Of a stretch of 64,000 nt of DNA, positions 45,052 through 58,329 are shown piece after piece; position 1 is the stretch's first letter; every line of letters begins with the position of its first letter. The DNA is from Certhia americana (taxonomy: Eukaryota; Chordata; Aves; Passeriformes; Certhiidae). The stretch lies in the NCBI GenBank assembly GCA_018697195.1, contig CM031859.1, positions 58,831,195 through 58,895,194 on the forward strand, written 5' to 3'. The position numbers and the translations under genes were made by a program. Below the pieces are notes generated by a model that saw only the letters and a program-made list of their open reading frames with translations, was not told where the DNA came from and ran no database searches.

Positions 45052-48000
45052 AACCACACCATGGGCACTGTCCTTTTCTTGCCTCCCCATGTGCTGTACT
45101 TGCCCCCTTTCAAGGAGTAGGAGGGACAGAAGTTGTGGCAGGGCGGGTACTGATTAGTTGCTGTCAGTCTGCACAGATTAACACCTATTTTTAGGTTTTC
45201 GAACCTCTTGAGTAATACTAGTTAAATTGGCACAGGTTAATAAGTTGGGGTCCACAGAGCCTCTTAACTGTTCGCTGTGAAATTTGAATTAAAGAGACAG
45301 TCTCACTTTATCAAAAAGATGAAAAAAGGTTTATATGGCAAACACTTACTGTATGTCCATGTTTGTGTGCATGTGTGTACACTCACAGAAGATACATAGG
45401 CTTGGAGAACAAAAATTGAAATTAATTACTTGGCACAAACAAGCAGTTGGAGGATCTTTGCAGAATAAATCTACAGTGAAATCGGTTTTGAAAGGAAACA
45501 TTTTCTTTCTTTACTTTTAATATAAATGTAGCATCTAAAAATAAAACTCCATCGTTATTTTTTCATGTGTTTTCTCCCTGTCCTCCCCCCATTATATCAT
45601 TACACTGTTACACTGACACCCACTGGTAAAAGTTGATCTGAGATCAGGATAGTAAACTGAGCCTCTTGATGAAGGGATGGCTATTACTCGGGAATAAAAA
45701 ATAAAATATGGACTGAAGAAAAGCTTCTTCCCCTTCTTCCTCTTGAAGGAAAAGCATTGCAATGGTCTTCATTTTGACTTTTTTTTTTTTTTTTTTTGAC
45801 AAGTCAGTGTGTGGATGTTCCAAACATAACAAGGGAGACCGCAGTTTTTTTCTCCAAGAAACATAACAACATAAGAATAACTGCATTCAAAGCAGCTTAT
45901 TTCTAGACATTTATTTGACTGAGGACAGACAACAGGCTGGCACAGATGAGGACAGAAAAAGGGTGTTAGTATATTAGTAGCTGCTGGGTTTAATGCTGTT
46001 TCCCAGGTAAAACAGCTTGAAGAAAACCAGAAATAATGGTCATGCTAGAAATACATTTGTATGGGCACTGACCTAATTGTATCAAAGCAGAGATGAATGC
46101 CAGCGCTGTGCAAGTCTTTCTTCTGTTTTACCATTTATTTCAAAGTTGTTAGTGGTCTTGAAAGCCACTTGTGTTTGAGGAACAAGGCTTATTTTATTGA
46201 AATGTACCACAGCACCAAAATCTGGTTTGTGAGAGTGTCATTCCATAGCCCTGCCCAGCACAAAAACAATACCACACAATTATGCTGTTTCTGGCTCTGA
46301 AATGGGCTTTCTTCCAAAACACCCTCCCCTTACATTATTAGACGTGTTTCTATTAATGAAATGATTGATTGAAAATCTTCCTGTGTTTATATTGTTTGGG
46401 CAGCAGTAGCTTGGATTTCCCCTGTCTAGACTAAAATCGTATCCATTGGAGATGTACGGGATAGCTGTTTGTAAACTCAGAGTGAGACATAACAAATGAG
46501 CTGCAGCAAAACCTGTCCGTGACTAGCTTCCTTGTAAATACAGTTATACATTCTTTATTGTAAGGGAGAAGGGGAGCCTTAGTAGAAATTAATACAGAAA
46601 ACATGGAAGTGTTGAAAAGCTCAGCCAGGACTGCGCAGTTCAGAAAAAAACCAGAAAACTTTATCCTTTCACCTTTGAAATTGTAGTTCAGGTCTTTCTT
46701 TACATTCTGAGTAAAATGAGCTTAAAATAAGTACAAAAAGTAGTCTCTGGGATTGCCAGCTTAGTGTTAAAATTGGTGCAGATAACCTAATTGGAAAACA
46801 GGGTGACTGCTTGGATTTAGTTCTTCAGGAAAAGTTCTAAAGAAAATCTTTCCTGGGGTACTTTTAAAATACATATATACATATGTGTTGAGAATTTATA
46901 CTAGGTTTTCATGCCTGAAGATGTACTGCTACATTGAATATTACCTTATATGCACACTGTCATACAGAAATGCTAAGTTTGGAAACCTGCACAAGGCTGT
47001 TAGTAGTTGATTTGTTTTGCTGTTTCATTTTGAATAACAATAAAAGAACGAAGAGGAGGTTTACTTTGAAATTGAGACAGGCTGGAAAAAAAAATGCTAG
47101 CTTGCATCCTGTAATTATCCAGAAGCACCCTTGTAGACCCAGAATAAAACTCACAGAACAGGTATAAAGCAGAGTGAAGAATCAGAGTTTGTGAGGAGGT
47201 GGTGTGTCAATAGCCTGCCACGTCCTTTCTCTTCTCCTCTTTCCCTCAGTATCGTTCTTTTTCTGTTTGCATGAAGAAACTGCAGCAAACAAATGAGAGG
47301 AAAAGTGGGGGAGGGGGGAGAACATTTACAGTTCATATTGCAGTATTCAAATAAAATACTTAAAAATGCTATAAACAGTTTCATAGTCATTGTTTATAGA
47401 CTCTAGAATTTTTAATATTCTAACATGTAATTGAATTCTGAAGCCAAGATTCTGCAATTAATCAGGCTTTTATAAGTGAGCCACTATTTGCTAGCAGTAA
47501 CTTCGAGAAGAATTTGGACTTAAAATTACTTTGTTTGTTTGTTTGTGGCTACAGCAAAAAGGTGAAATGCTTAAGTGGTCAGCAAAATTATATGTGGTGC
47601 ATTTGCCTGGGTTTGCAAAAGTCCCAAGCTGTGTTAGTAGTTCAAGCATTTGAGAAACCTAATTGTTTGATTCCTGTATGCAGATTTGGGCTTTGTGCAT
47701 GTGAATTATTTGTGTTTTCGGAGGACATGTTTTCAGGGCTTGTGCTCACTTTTCTCCATTACAATGTGTAGAGAACTCAAGTAAAATGGAAAACACTTTG
47801 CACAAAGTCCCTACTTAGGACTGAAGTTACTCCTAGGAATGCTGGTATTTTTGCCTACCCCATTGAAATGTTCAGTGTAAAGCTGGGCTAGATGTGAGAG
47901 ACAGTTTTTCCTTCAGTTCTGAGCAATGGTGTTGCTATTGTGAGCTGGAAGAGTGTGGAGGAGTTATGGCACTGACTGGAGCACTTGTTCTTTTCCAGTC

Positions 48001-51000
48001 AACTCTTAAATCCTGATACCAGAAGGGTCAAAAACTGGCCAGCTGTAACATCTGAATAATTTTTAAAACAGTTAATCCAGTCAGAGTGTTTATCAATCTT
48101 TGTACCGTGGAGGCGATGGGGACACATCCTAAGATAATTCAAAAGAAAAGCTCATGTCATCAACAAAAATCAAGTAGTTCAGCTGAGTCCTGTTCCACAG
48201 ATTAACCTTTTCAAGTTAAATATGGAAACACAGGACACTACCCAATGAATTCCTACTGCATGGTTATTTGGCAGGTGTGTGGATAGTTTGTTGTGCCAAC
48301 CATCCTTTCTAAACCTGTACACTGGGTCTGACAATACCCACACGATGCCCACATGAGTTGCCCAAATGTTGTCAGCATTAGCCACTCTCTGAGTATTGCA
48401 TGATGAATAGGAGAAGGGGATGTCAGGAAGAGCCTTTGATCTACTTGGGAAAGTAGGAGCCAAGTTTTGAGAGCATGTTACATACTGTTGGCAATTGCCT
48501 TGATCCTTTCCCCACGTAATTTACAGTTGCATGGAGCACCATGGTTCTCTTGTTAATCATATCACACTCCTATGGCAACGTTAATTTAGCTGAGTATGCA
48601 ATATCAGACATGCATTTAGTATGTTTTAATCATCTTCAGAAAAATACGTTTCAGCCTTTTTTTGTATAAAAGTGTAGTCTTTCCTTGCTTTTAATTGTTG
48701 CTTGTCTCCTTTTGGATCTGTTCCAATTTTTTTCTGTTGAAAATGAAAAGGATCATTTTTATGTTAACTGATGATTTTTCTCAGAAACATATTTAAGGAC
48801 CAATTCACCTGTCCTACAAGGGAAGGTGGAGAGAGGAAGCATAGGTATAATAAAGAATCAGTTTCTTCTGACTCAGAATTAGGTTATGAGCAAGTAGTAC
48901 CGTATACAATCTGGAAAACAAGTATAGAAGAATGTAAGATGTATGTAGAGTAGATCTTATGGTGATAGATTTTGCCTTGGAGTGATCTGGTGTTTTTTCA
49001 AAAAGCACCACTTTTTTCAGATAAAGCAAGAAGAAAAGTGAAACAGTTCTTGTAGGGTGGGAGTTGAAAGTACTGTGAGAAGTGGTGCTAAATTACAAAA
49101 AGGTGCTCAAAAAGGTGTTCTTCTTTTCCTTACTTTTGAGATTCCACTAGGTTGTGTAAGTTACCCATTCCATTAAAAGTAGGAATAAAGAATGCAATTT
49201 ACGATTGCAATTGGTTGTGAGACACAGGAAAGGTTTTGAAGTTAAAATTATTTTTCTGAAACAGAGTGCTCCCTACATTGTGTTTAAACTCGCCTAAAAA
49301 ATTCCTTTTAACCCACATACTCAAAATAATGTTCTCTAAGATGCAGGAAGCTTTTTCTCTTGAGCACAATAGGAATATGTGGAATCTCTTGAAAACAGTT
49401 TCTGTTTTTCAAACACCTTTTCTTTTTCAGCATAGATAATTAACGCCTTCTTCACAGTGCTTGGTGCCCTTGATACATCTGTTACCTTTGACAGATCCTT
49501 TCTGTTTGCCACCTCTTCCTAACATGCTTCCAATATTTTCAGTACAAAATAGCTTTGTATCTTTGATGTTGGTTGTATGCGGGCTCAATTAAATAAGAAA
49601 GCTGCTGACAGAATGGTGTAGAGTTGAAGCTTTGTTTCTGTGAAGATTTTGTCCTTGGTCACTTATCCTCAGTTTTTGCTGCAAAATGTTTAACTTCTTT
49701 TAGAAAAGATTGTTAAGATATGCAGCTTTATCCAGAATTGTGTTTGTTTCCATTTCTGCAGGTGCTACATGCAATAATTTTGTAGAGATGTAGGTAAAGG
49801 GGACAGAGGAGTACTCTGCAACGACAGCCTTAAGCAGCAAAACCCCTTCCCACTGGTGAGGCTGGCTTTAGAACACGCCTTTCTGGAAGTTTCCGGAATA
49901 TACAGCTGCTCATTACCACCCCCTAGTTGCTGGTGGATGGCATCCTATATTTAGGCTGAGGAGCTCAGCTTTGTATGGAAAGGGCTGTTGGGGCTGTTCA
50001 GATGTGCCCTTGGGTCGATGAGCTGTGGCAATGGGAAGCTCCAGCCCTGCTAGTAGAGGGCAGTGACATTTAACCCTTTTTGAGGTTCTCCATAGTGGTT
50101 CCTCTGCAGCCTCACAGCATGGTAGTGCCCAAAGACGATAGTTGTAGAGACCCTTTGCAGACAAGGTTTTATGTTCCTCACTTTGGAAAGTGGGGAATTA
50201 AAATGAAATTACAGTGTTGGAATAAGAGAGCAAAAAAAACAAATGGATTAGAAAAGATGCAGTCACAATACCTAAATAAAGGACTTATTGGTGGTGGTAA
50301 TTCTTGCTTCTTATGTCACATGGTATAATGACAGTTTTTCAGGATTTCCCACATATTAGAATGCATGAGGTTGGAATTTTGTTCTTACGATACCTACCAC
50401 TCCTTTCTTAAGGGAAATTAAATAGTAACTGCTCTGAGATTTTGGGTTATGTACAACAGTCATTTTGATCTCTACATTGTCAAACAAATAAATATCAAAA
50501 GCATTTTTAGTGCAGTTACTCTGTTTCATGCAGTGTTCTGGTGTGAAAGAACTAATTGCATGTTACACATCTTTTGCATATATATATGAAAAACAGTGTG
50601 ACAGGAAAATATAAAATAATTTGAATATATGCTTACAGAGGGAAAACGTGCATGGGTGGGTATGTGTGTGTTTATATATGTCTTGCCTGTTTCATCTCCT
50701 AATGGCAAGAGCAGATGAGCATGTTACTGCCATGAATTTACTGATGAATTTACTATTGATAAGGCACCTATGGAGTGGTAAGTTGTGACAGAGTTGTATG
50801 GGGTGGAAAGGTGCCCACAGATAGGTCTCATAGGTTTCCCTGCAGTGAGGGTGCGCTGAGCAGAGATGTACACAATCTCAAATGTCAGTTTCTCTGGGAA
50901 TTGTAATGTTTGTTTCCTGGTGCAAACCTAAATATTTTTGTACTTTACTGTTTTCTTAACTTTACAGAAATTGCCCCATAGCATACCATTTTTTTTTCTC

Positions 51001-54000
51001 CTGAGGTGCACCTGATATGTGTAATTCTGTTGTTAAGTATTACGTCTCACAAGGCTGATTGTTACTACTTTTAGTTAGCTAATATTTTCTTCTCAGGGAT
51101 TGGCGTTGTTCCCAGGATTTTGCAAAATATTTGCAGAGGGAGACTAAGCCAGCAGGTCGGTCAATAGCACATCCAGCAATATGTGTTGGACTCAATGCTG
51201 GAGATGTGAATGATTTTTATTTGTTGTAAATCAGCTTCCCCAAAAGCACTGACATTTACGAAATACTTTAAAAATACGAGCAGGACAGATCTGTTCCACT
51301 AACCAGGTTTTAAGAACATGATGCATCATTGTGTTTTATCTCAAACACTGGCTGACCAAGAACAGAGCTGCTGTAACAAGCTGCATCCTTGAGCCACTGT
51401 GTTGTCTGTACATGCTAATAAGGAGAATGAGGAGAATTAATTAGCAATTTGAGCTGCAGAATAGTTTCTTGAAACATCTTTTCAAACCTTTTTAACGCAG
51501 AGTAGTATACAAAGTTACTCTATCATTTAAAGCGGGATCATTTTGTTACTTAATTTGTATTTTTAACCTAAAAGTTGTGGCTTCAAAAATTAGCCCATTG
51601 ATCTTTATTATTGCTAGACCCACCATGCTAAGAGATAAATGACTGATACCGCAAAGAAGAAGCAATAAATGAAAGGGGAAAGCCTAGGAAAAAGAGGATG
51701 CCAGATTTAATGAATAATTGCTGTGAACTGGGTCACATGGATTCTAGTTTTTACATAGGTCAAACCGTGAGGCATTTACTTAACTGAAAGGCCTGAGTAA
51801 GTAGTCTCAACAGCCTTTATATAGAAAGTGAGGAAATTTCAGCTGATCTATCCTTAATTCTTGAGGTTTGTACTGTGTGACTGTCACACCTTTATTTCAG
51901 GCATAGATTCAGGGTCATAACAAAGGTGTGTCTTTGCTGTATTTATTCAAGGCTTGCTCGGGGAACATGTACAATTCTCACTTACATACCTGAGACCTAG
52001 CCTGAAGTACATGCATTATTGCAATTAAAAATAATAAAACTGGTGGCAAGTAGTAGAGAAAAAAGGGAAGGAAGGGTTGTTGCAGTTACCAAAGTTTATT
52101 ATCATAGTTCAGTGTGCATTTAAAGCTGTGTATACCCTCAGTAAATCCTTGAAAACTGCCAGAAACTAATGTGGGTCACATACGTTTGTCCCTGCTGCAA
52201 TGAGAAGAACAATTATTTGCTACAATTACTGAATCCTAATTACTTGAAAAGGAAGGCGAAGGGAGATGTTAAAACTAGTTAAACTGGATTTCATAAAGAT
52301 ATTAATTACTATAGCTATATTCATCTTTAAAATAAACTAAGGACTTTGAAAAATGAAAACTGGATTAACTTCCTATCACCTTTGTTTAAAAAATGAATTT
52401 GGAACTGGTGGTGTGTGCGTGGGTGGGTTGATGGGAAAACCTTAAAAGCTGAAAATCTATGCTAGAAAAGAATTATGAGGGTGTATCTGCACTAAGCACT
52501 ACGACATCCTCTGTGTTCCATGCTATCCAGGCTATTTCCTATAGGCAGCTCAGCAAGATTGGTATGTGGAAATAGTAGTTGGAGTTTTGTTTGCATTGCT
52601 CTGCACCTGGGCTAATGAGACCCACTGAGTTATTGGAACTACAGAGCCTCTCCCTCCCCAGGAGTGGAAAAAGTCACCAAGTCCTGCATAAGTCAGAGGG
52701 CAAAAACGGGTACAAGAGCACTCAATTTGGAGACTGTGATGCGGTTTTGTCTTGGCACAATTGAGCAGCAAGTGCACCCCAACAGCAAGAAGGTGATTTA
52801 GCAGTAGAAATTCAAGAGAAAGCACTTGTCTCTTTCCTCATTCATTTTAGATTTTGTTGTCTTGGGGAAGAGAGTCCTTTCTAAATGGATTGATCATTAC
52901 AGAACAGGTTAAACAAAAGTATTGCAAGTATTAACTTACACATTCGTTTTATTTTGAGCATTTTAGAAGAGCCAGAGGCATGCCTTTTTAGTAAGCAGGC
53001 AGTTGGCAAAAACCCTCTAGGTATCAGAGAAGCCCTGTGCTATAATTTTCCTAGAATAATAATGTCAAACAAATGACAATAGAAAGCCTATGAAATTTGC
53101 AGCCAGCTGGGCAAATTCTCATGTGTGAACCACAGAAACTGTTAGTGCCCATATGAAATATTTCGTCTTGATCAGAGCTGCTCCAGTCTACTGCATCCCT
53201 TGCTCAGGGTAGCTGTAACCCCCTCAACTGCCAGCTACAAATAGTGGCTCCATTGGGTGAACTCTGAGGAGCTCCAGCCCAAGTCTCAGAGCGGTTTTAA
53301 ATGTGTGTTGTATTGGAAGTTTTTGCCTGGGTAGTTAAACGTAGATTGATGATCCTTCTCAGCATTAGTGTTAACAGGATATTTATTATATGGGACTCAG
53401 CATGTACCAGAAATTATTATTAGGGCTTACTTTCAGATTCCCCCAAACAAGATGGAGAGGGCTTTTGTAACCCATGTCTTTTGTGACTTAGTTATTTTGT
53501 CCTTGTGTACTTGGTATTTCATATTCTGTTATTTGGGTAAGATCCGGGCATTAAGTGTGGCTGTAATTCTTCCTATTATTTGAACATACCACTTCCTGTG
53601 ACTCTTGCTTAGTTCCACCTAATCCTATCTCAAACAATGCCTTGATGAGCTGAGAAGGACCTGGGCTGAGCTGAGGATTGAACCAATGCTGAATATGGCT
53701 TTGAAGAAGACCAAATTATAATAATTCCTTGTGTCATCTGTTCACGATACAACTTTGTTCCAAAAAGGCCGTGTTCAGCAGGCCTCACGGGTTCTGTCTC
53801 TATTTCAACTCCTTTTTCTTTGACAGAGAGGTAAAAATGACTGTGTGTAATCAATACTCTTTGTCGAACTGGGTCTGTATGAGTCATTTATTGAGAAGCA
53901 AAATAGAAACTACTGACAAAGTTTCATTACTTCCGACAAAAAGAGACTCAAGTCTACTCCCCATCTTGTTCCAGGGTACTCCACACGTTACTCATTGGGT

Positions 54001-55960
54001 CCTTCAGGCCGACATGATATTTATGAATTCTTTCATCTTATAAAAAATACTGAATGCTTGTCTTGCACTGGGGAAGTTTCTGGACCCCATCCTGGCCAGC
54101 CCCAGAAGGCTGCACTTGGACTGGGGGTGATAGTGGGGAGCAGACTATAGGAAGGGTCAGTTGCCCAGGCAGGACAGGCATGCTTCAGCTTTGGCTACTC
54201 CTGCTTAAACCAATAATTGTGTCTAGTGTAATTGATCCACAGTGTATGGTTAATACACACACTCCGTAGAGTACTACCCCTTCATTTACCCCTTACCACT
54301 TACAATAGCCTTCTAGCCCAGAATTGCAGGATACTACTAGTGTGGTTTGAGTTTGTTTATTAGAAGCCAAAAGACTGGTTCTTCAGATAAACTGGGAAAA
54401 AACAACCAAAGAACAGTGACCAAAAATTGCTTTTGCCTGGAAATTAAATACGGAGCAAACAGCATTCAACTGCAGCACTGTATTTTGAGGTGCAGGGAGT
54501 GTGGACTGGAGCAAAGATTCAGAGCAGTGCCTAGAGGAAAGCTGCTGTATCTGATCCAGATATAAATATGTACATCAAATCAGCAGTGCTTCATTTAAGA
54601 ATCAAGTCTGCATTTTTCAGTGATGCAGTGAATTTTTCACTGTAAATGAAAAATACTCCACCTACACAAGATATTTACATGTGTACACACTCAGAACAGC
54701 CAACTAAAATAGAAAATGTTTAGCTGCCACAAATAGGTGGTATATAATGGGAAGTTCTTAATTAACATCAGATTATCTTTAAGCAATAATGAATGTCTTG
54801 TCTTGTTTATTTCTTTATGTATGGAACGGAAGGGATATATTCTGAAGGGGATTAAGAGAAAAATGGTGCTTGCCTGACTCTTACGGTAGTGTTCTCTTTT
54901 GCTGGGGTGATGTGGGTGCTGATTGAAATACACAGGCATTCCCGCTAGAGGGGGGTCCACTCACCCGAGGTTGTAATGCATTTTGGCACTTTTCTTTTTT
55001 TTTTGGAAGGTCAGCATGAGGAAAACCTCAGGTTGTCCCATACCTTATTTCAGTCCTTTATGTTGTGTCAGCAGTTACTTGTCTCTTACTTAGCTTAACT
55101 GTCTTTTATACAAGGAGGTGAAAATCCAAATGAGTGGACTAACGCACTTAGTGCACTGTTAAACACAGTACTAACAAAGAATACAGAAAATGTTTCATTT
55201 TATCATCTGCAAGGTGAGAACGATTATTTATCACACAGGTGCTGTGATCATTCTTGGAACAGTAGAAGCAGCTTTATCAGACCTGTTCAATAACATTTTT
55301 AATTAGAATTTTTATCTGTCTTCAGGCCATTTTACTGTCTCTGTGAGCCTTATGTGTCTAAGCATAAAAGAAAATACTTCTATATGTGAAAGAGACTAAG
55401 TTAAACTAGTTTAAACTTCTGTTTTACTCTTTATGTCACAGTTTGTTCTTCCTCTCAGTTTCTTGGTGAAACAAAGGATTGAGTTTTGCACATGTTGGTC
55501 ATTGAGCCATGTTAATTAATGTGTTTTGGAGCTGTGGCAGTTTGTGAGCATTCTCTTGGCCCTGAACAGGAGCTTCCTTAGCAAAGCCCAGGTGTTGACA
55601 ATATGCCTGTGCTCTGCAGTGAGGGTCCTGGCATGTGGGGTGGCATCTCTGTAGATGAAGTGCAATGCAGAGCCCAAACTAAAACTCTTCCCAATCTGCT
55701 GGGTTGGTGCAGGGTTTCCATGCCATCTCGTTCATGTCATGCTTTTGTGAGGCAGGGGACAGGCAGCCCTGGACATTCTCTCCAGCTGGGACCCTTGGGA
55801 AGGAGAGGGAGGAGGAAGGGACAGCAGGGCAAGGGGGACACAGTGTACTGAGACTGTCAAGGCATCAGCAACTCCAGTGGATTCAAGGAGGAAGTGGATT
55901 CAGAGAAGGACCCTGTGGCACAAAGAAGGCTCCATTTTTTCCCTAATGAATGTCCACAAT
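45050..55960. other. Long AT-rich non-coding stretch
   Basis: About 11 kb without a supported gene. Overlapping plus/minus frames (for example around 46,934-47,390, 53,630-54,043 and 55,603-55,946) show no motifs. The patch 55,580-55,950 is GC-richer but has no recognised repeat. An acceptor at 49,761 with a donor at 49,794 would bound a 32-nt segment whose three frames all contain stops. Confidence 0.5.
45779..45797 (+). repeat. Poly-T run of 19
   Basis: Nineteen consecutive thymines, a simple homopolymer. On the minus strand it gives a lysine run in a spurious frame. Confidence 0.85.
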
Positions 55961-55989
55961 AGAAATGTAGCGCACTAGTAAGTATCCAC

Positions 55990-56326
55990 TCTCTACAACC
56001 AGCTGAAAGGTATAACAACTGAGGTTGTAGCCAGGTGGGAGTCAACCTCTTTTCCCAGGCAACAAGTGACAGGACAGAAGGATATAGCCTCAAGCTTTGC
56101 CAGGGGATGTTCAAGTTGGACATCAAGAAGAATTTCTTAACTAAATGATGGTCAGGTATTGGAATGGGCTGTTCAGGGAGGTGGTGGAATCACTGTTCCT
56201 GGAAGTGTTCAAGAAACAACTGTACATGGCACTTGGTGCTGTGGTCTGGTTGACATGGTTGTGTTCCATCAAAGGTTGGACTCCGTGATCTTGGAGCTCT
56301 TTTCCAATCTTTATGGTTCTATGATT
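55990..56326 (+). mobile_element. CR1 LINE 3' end (avian)
   Basis: This is the clearest transposon in the window. In order: CTCTACAACCAGCTGAAAGG, GGTTGTAGCCAGGTGGGAGT, CTCTTTTCCCAGGCAACAAG, GCCTCAAGCTTTGCCAGGGG, TTGGACATCAAGAAGAATTT, CAGGGAGGTGGTGGAATCAC and the terminal block TTTTCCAATCTTTATGGTTC with TATGAT. These match the chicken-repeat-1 3' untranslated end. It is 5'-truncated, as nearly all CR1 copies are, so it has no ORF2 reverse transcriptase. It is moderately diverged, with a small insertion near its start. It is the main evidence for an avian source. Confidence 0.95.
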
Positions 56327-56627
56327 AATAGGACTGGAGATAGCATCTGGGATATGTGACTACATAATACTGGACAGAGAAAACTGAGTGAGTTTGAAAA
56401 AGTAATTTTTGGGGGTCTATCTAACGATAGTAGCTGGATGCTGTACCAAAACAGTAAGCCTTGTGAAAATGAGCATTCACACTTCAGATGTGTACCACAT
56501 TAACCCTAACCAAGATGGTTCTGAGAGTGGAATGACATTTTTCACAAGCCACCTGAGCATCTGAGTAGGGCACTGTATTGTGACAAGCAGTCATAGTTAT
56601 TTCCAATCCAATGGCTGATTATTCTTT

Positions 56628-56780
56628 TTGGCCCTGGGCAAGTCGCTTAACCCTCTGTCTGTTTCTTCATCTGTAAAATATATTATGGATATTTATCAGT
56701 CTCACCAGGACTGATTGTTTAATATTTATAAAGTGCCTTAAGGATTAGAAGCTTAATATAAGGAGCTAATATGTATCATA
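56628..56780 (+). mobile_element. MIR-like CORE-SINE fragment
   Basis: The words GCCCTGGGCAAGTCGCTTAA, CCCTCTGTCTGTTTCTTCAT, CTGTAAAATATATTATGG and ATATTTATAAAGTGCCTTA follow the order of the MIR 3' half. It is strongly diverged. It lies 300 bp right of the CR1 copy and represents a much older insertion. Confidence 0.75.
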
Positions 56781-56958
56781 TCATTTTAGATTGATTTTAT
56801 TTACTTAGATTTTTTTTCCTACCTCCTAGTGAATGAGATGCTATTTTGTAGACTCTTACTGTCATTCCTGATTAGCTGGACAGGTCACAATTGGGTAACT
56901 CCAGGTTGATTTTCTTCATTTATTCCTAGTTCTTATGAATGCTTTAGCTCCCTCCTGC

Positions 56959-56982
56959 TTTTTTTTTTTTTTTTTTTTTTTT
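56959..56982 (+). repeat. Poly-T run of 24
   Basis: Twenty-four thymines inside a longer pyrimidine-rich stretch. Confidence 0.9.
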
Positions 56983-57369
56983 CCCTCCTTCTTCCGTTTT
57001 TTAATTTGGAGATGAAGAAATACCATATGTTGCTAGATCATGACATAAATATATTTAAGTGCTGCCATCATTGTTAGTTTATCAGCCTTTCCATTATAAA
57101 CCCTCTTGTTCAGGGCTTTATAACTCTGGCATTATAACATGCTTCAGGGTGAAACTTCACATTCATTTTTTCCCCTCTTGATTTGCTTTAAATCCTTCAC
57201 TCTTCTTAAGTTAAACTGGAGATTAGATACATTAGTTATAGTTATACTAGTTGTATAAATTATAATGCAGCAGTAGGCATTCTAAATAGGATGTAAATCA
57301 GAGAAATAGAGAATTTCCTAGTTGTTAAACTGTGAGCCTGAGAGTAGAGATCTGGGATTCTTTCCATGA

Positions 57370-57552
57370 GTGTGTCCCTGGCTTGGCACATAACTACTAA
57401 AAAATTATTCAACCTCTTTCTGCCTCACTCTTCTCTCTATATATTGGGGCAATGACATTTCTGACTTCACTGGTGTATTGGGAAGCTTAATTAATTAGAA
57501 TTCATAAAAGACCGAGATTCTCAGGTGAAAGGTGCCGAAGTGTGAAGTATTT
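57370..57552 (+). mobile_element. MIR-like SINE with sauropsid-type tail
   Basis: CACATAACTACTAAAAAATT and ATTCAACCTCTTTCTGCCTC are followed by TATTGGGGCAATGACATTTC, GAAGCTTAATTAATTAG and GAGATTCTCAGGTGAAAGG with GAAGTATT. The last part matches the tail 'ctttgagatcctcagatgaaaggtgctatagaagtgcaaagtatt' that I recall from reptile and bird MIR-type elements. It is old and diverged. The family label is from memory. Confidence 0.7.
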
Positions 57553-57559
57553 TTAAGGA

Positions 57560-57798
57560 GTCTAATGAAAAATCAGTGTGCCTGCTTTCGTATGTCTATT
57601 CCTATTGTTGCAGATTAGTGTGTATGAACTCCAGAGCTGTGCAGTGTGTGGCAGCCAGCAAGGGCTTTGATCTGGAGCACCACTCGATGACCTGGCAGCT
57701 TGCTTTTCTCAGGCTTTCAGACATTTACTGTATCTCTCAGCCAGTTGGTCTCAGCCTCTGCCAGGGGAGCTTGTGTTCCCTGAGTTCTAGTTTTCAAG
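57560..57798 (+). other. GC-richer segment open to the assembly gap, possible exon or repeat
   Basis: Composition rises to about half GC for 57,640-57,795. A frame opening at 57,576 stays open for about 74 codons into the gap. An acceptor-like CTATTCCTATTGTTGCAG ends at about 57,614 and points into it. The peptide has several Cys and Ser residues but no recognised motif. Because the sequence is cut by the gap, exon status cannot be judged. Confidence 0.2.
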
Positions 57799-57898
57799 NN
57801 NNNNNNNNNNNNNNNNNNNNNNNNNNNNNNNNNNNNNNNNNNNNNNNNNNNNNNNNNNNNNNNNNNNNNNNNNNNNNNNNNNNNNNNNNNNNNNNNNN
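57799..57898. other. Assembly gap (100 N)
   Basis: Exactly 100 unknown bases, the conventional placeholder for a gap of unknown size. The right edge is a T run and TTTG repeat, which probably caused the break. Any frame crossing it is meaningless. Confidence 0.99.
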
Positions 57899-57947
57899 TT
57901 TTTTTTTTTTTTTTTGTGTTTTGTTGTTTGTTTGTTTGTTTGTTTTT
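57899..57947 (+). repeat. Poly-T and (TTTG)n at the gap edge
   Basis: Seventeen thymines, then GTGTTTTG and several TTTG units. Its true extent is hidden by the gap. Confidence 0.85.
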
Positions 57948-57949
57948 AG

Positions 57950-58270
57950 CAGTTTACTATGGTAGATAATTCTGGTTGTGTTCAGGCAGCTTTTTGGTGT
58001 AAAACTCTGTACGGAGAAAAATGCTCCAGTTGTAGTACAGTAAGGTGGAGAAACCTAGTTTGTGTCATGAGGGATGCTCTCCGAGTTTTCCTCACTTGCG
58101 GATTTCTGTTGTCATCTGCTACTTTTGCACATCCTATCATGGGCAGGTTTCCTAGGGTTAATCCAGACTGGCACCTTCATTTACAGATCTCTTTTTTGCC
58201 TGGACTGTGGTGCTGTGCTCAGGAGAGAGAGGTTCTTAGTGGTGGCTAAATTTGAAATTATCTTTCTCCT
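57950..58270. other. Non-coding stretch left of candidate exon
   Basis: Two overlapping plus-strand frames (57,959-58,249 and 58,074-58,286) have no recognisable motif. It is probably intronic if the exon at 58,282 is real. Confidence 0.4.
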
Positions 58271-58281
58271 TATAATTTCAG

Positions 58282-58323
58282 GTTGAAGTCTTGGCCTCCG
58301 AGGATGCTACATTTGGACACAAG
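58282..58323 (+). CDS. Candidate 42-nt internal exon, gene unknown
   Basis: A strong acceptor (TCTTTCTCCTTATAATTTCAG, given here as positions 58,261-58,281, with a GGCTAAAT branch-like word about 35 nt upstream) precedes 42 bases that are open in frame one, reading VEVLASEDATFGHK. A usable donor follows directly (CACAAG then GTGTGT). The length is a multiple of three, so inclusion would keep frame. A second frame is also open (LKSWPPRMLHLDT). I recognise neither peptide. This is the best exon-like unit in the window, but chance pairs of splice-like sites are common. The CpG island 14 kb to the left could supply the first exon. Confidence 0.3.
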
Positions 58324-58329
58324 GTGTGT

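Noticed and set aside
44812..45157. Frames encoding Val/Cys or Thr/His repeats
   Set aside because: They are translations of the (AC)n microsatellite.
49762..49793. 32-nt segment between a good acceptor and a TAG-GTAAAG donor
   Set aside because: All three frames contain stops, so it is not a coding exon; a non-coding exon cannot be supported from sequence alone.
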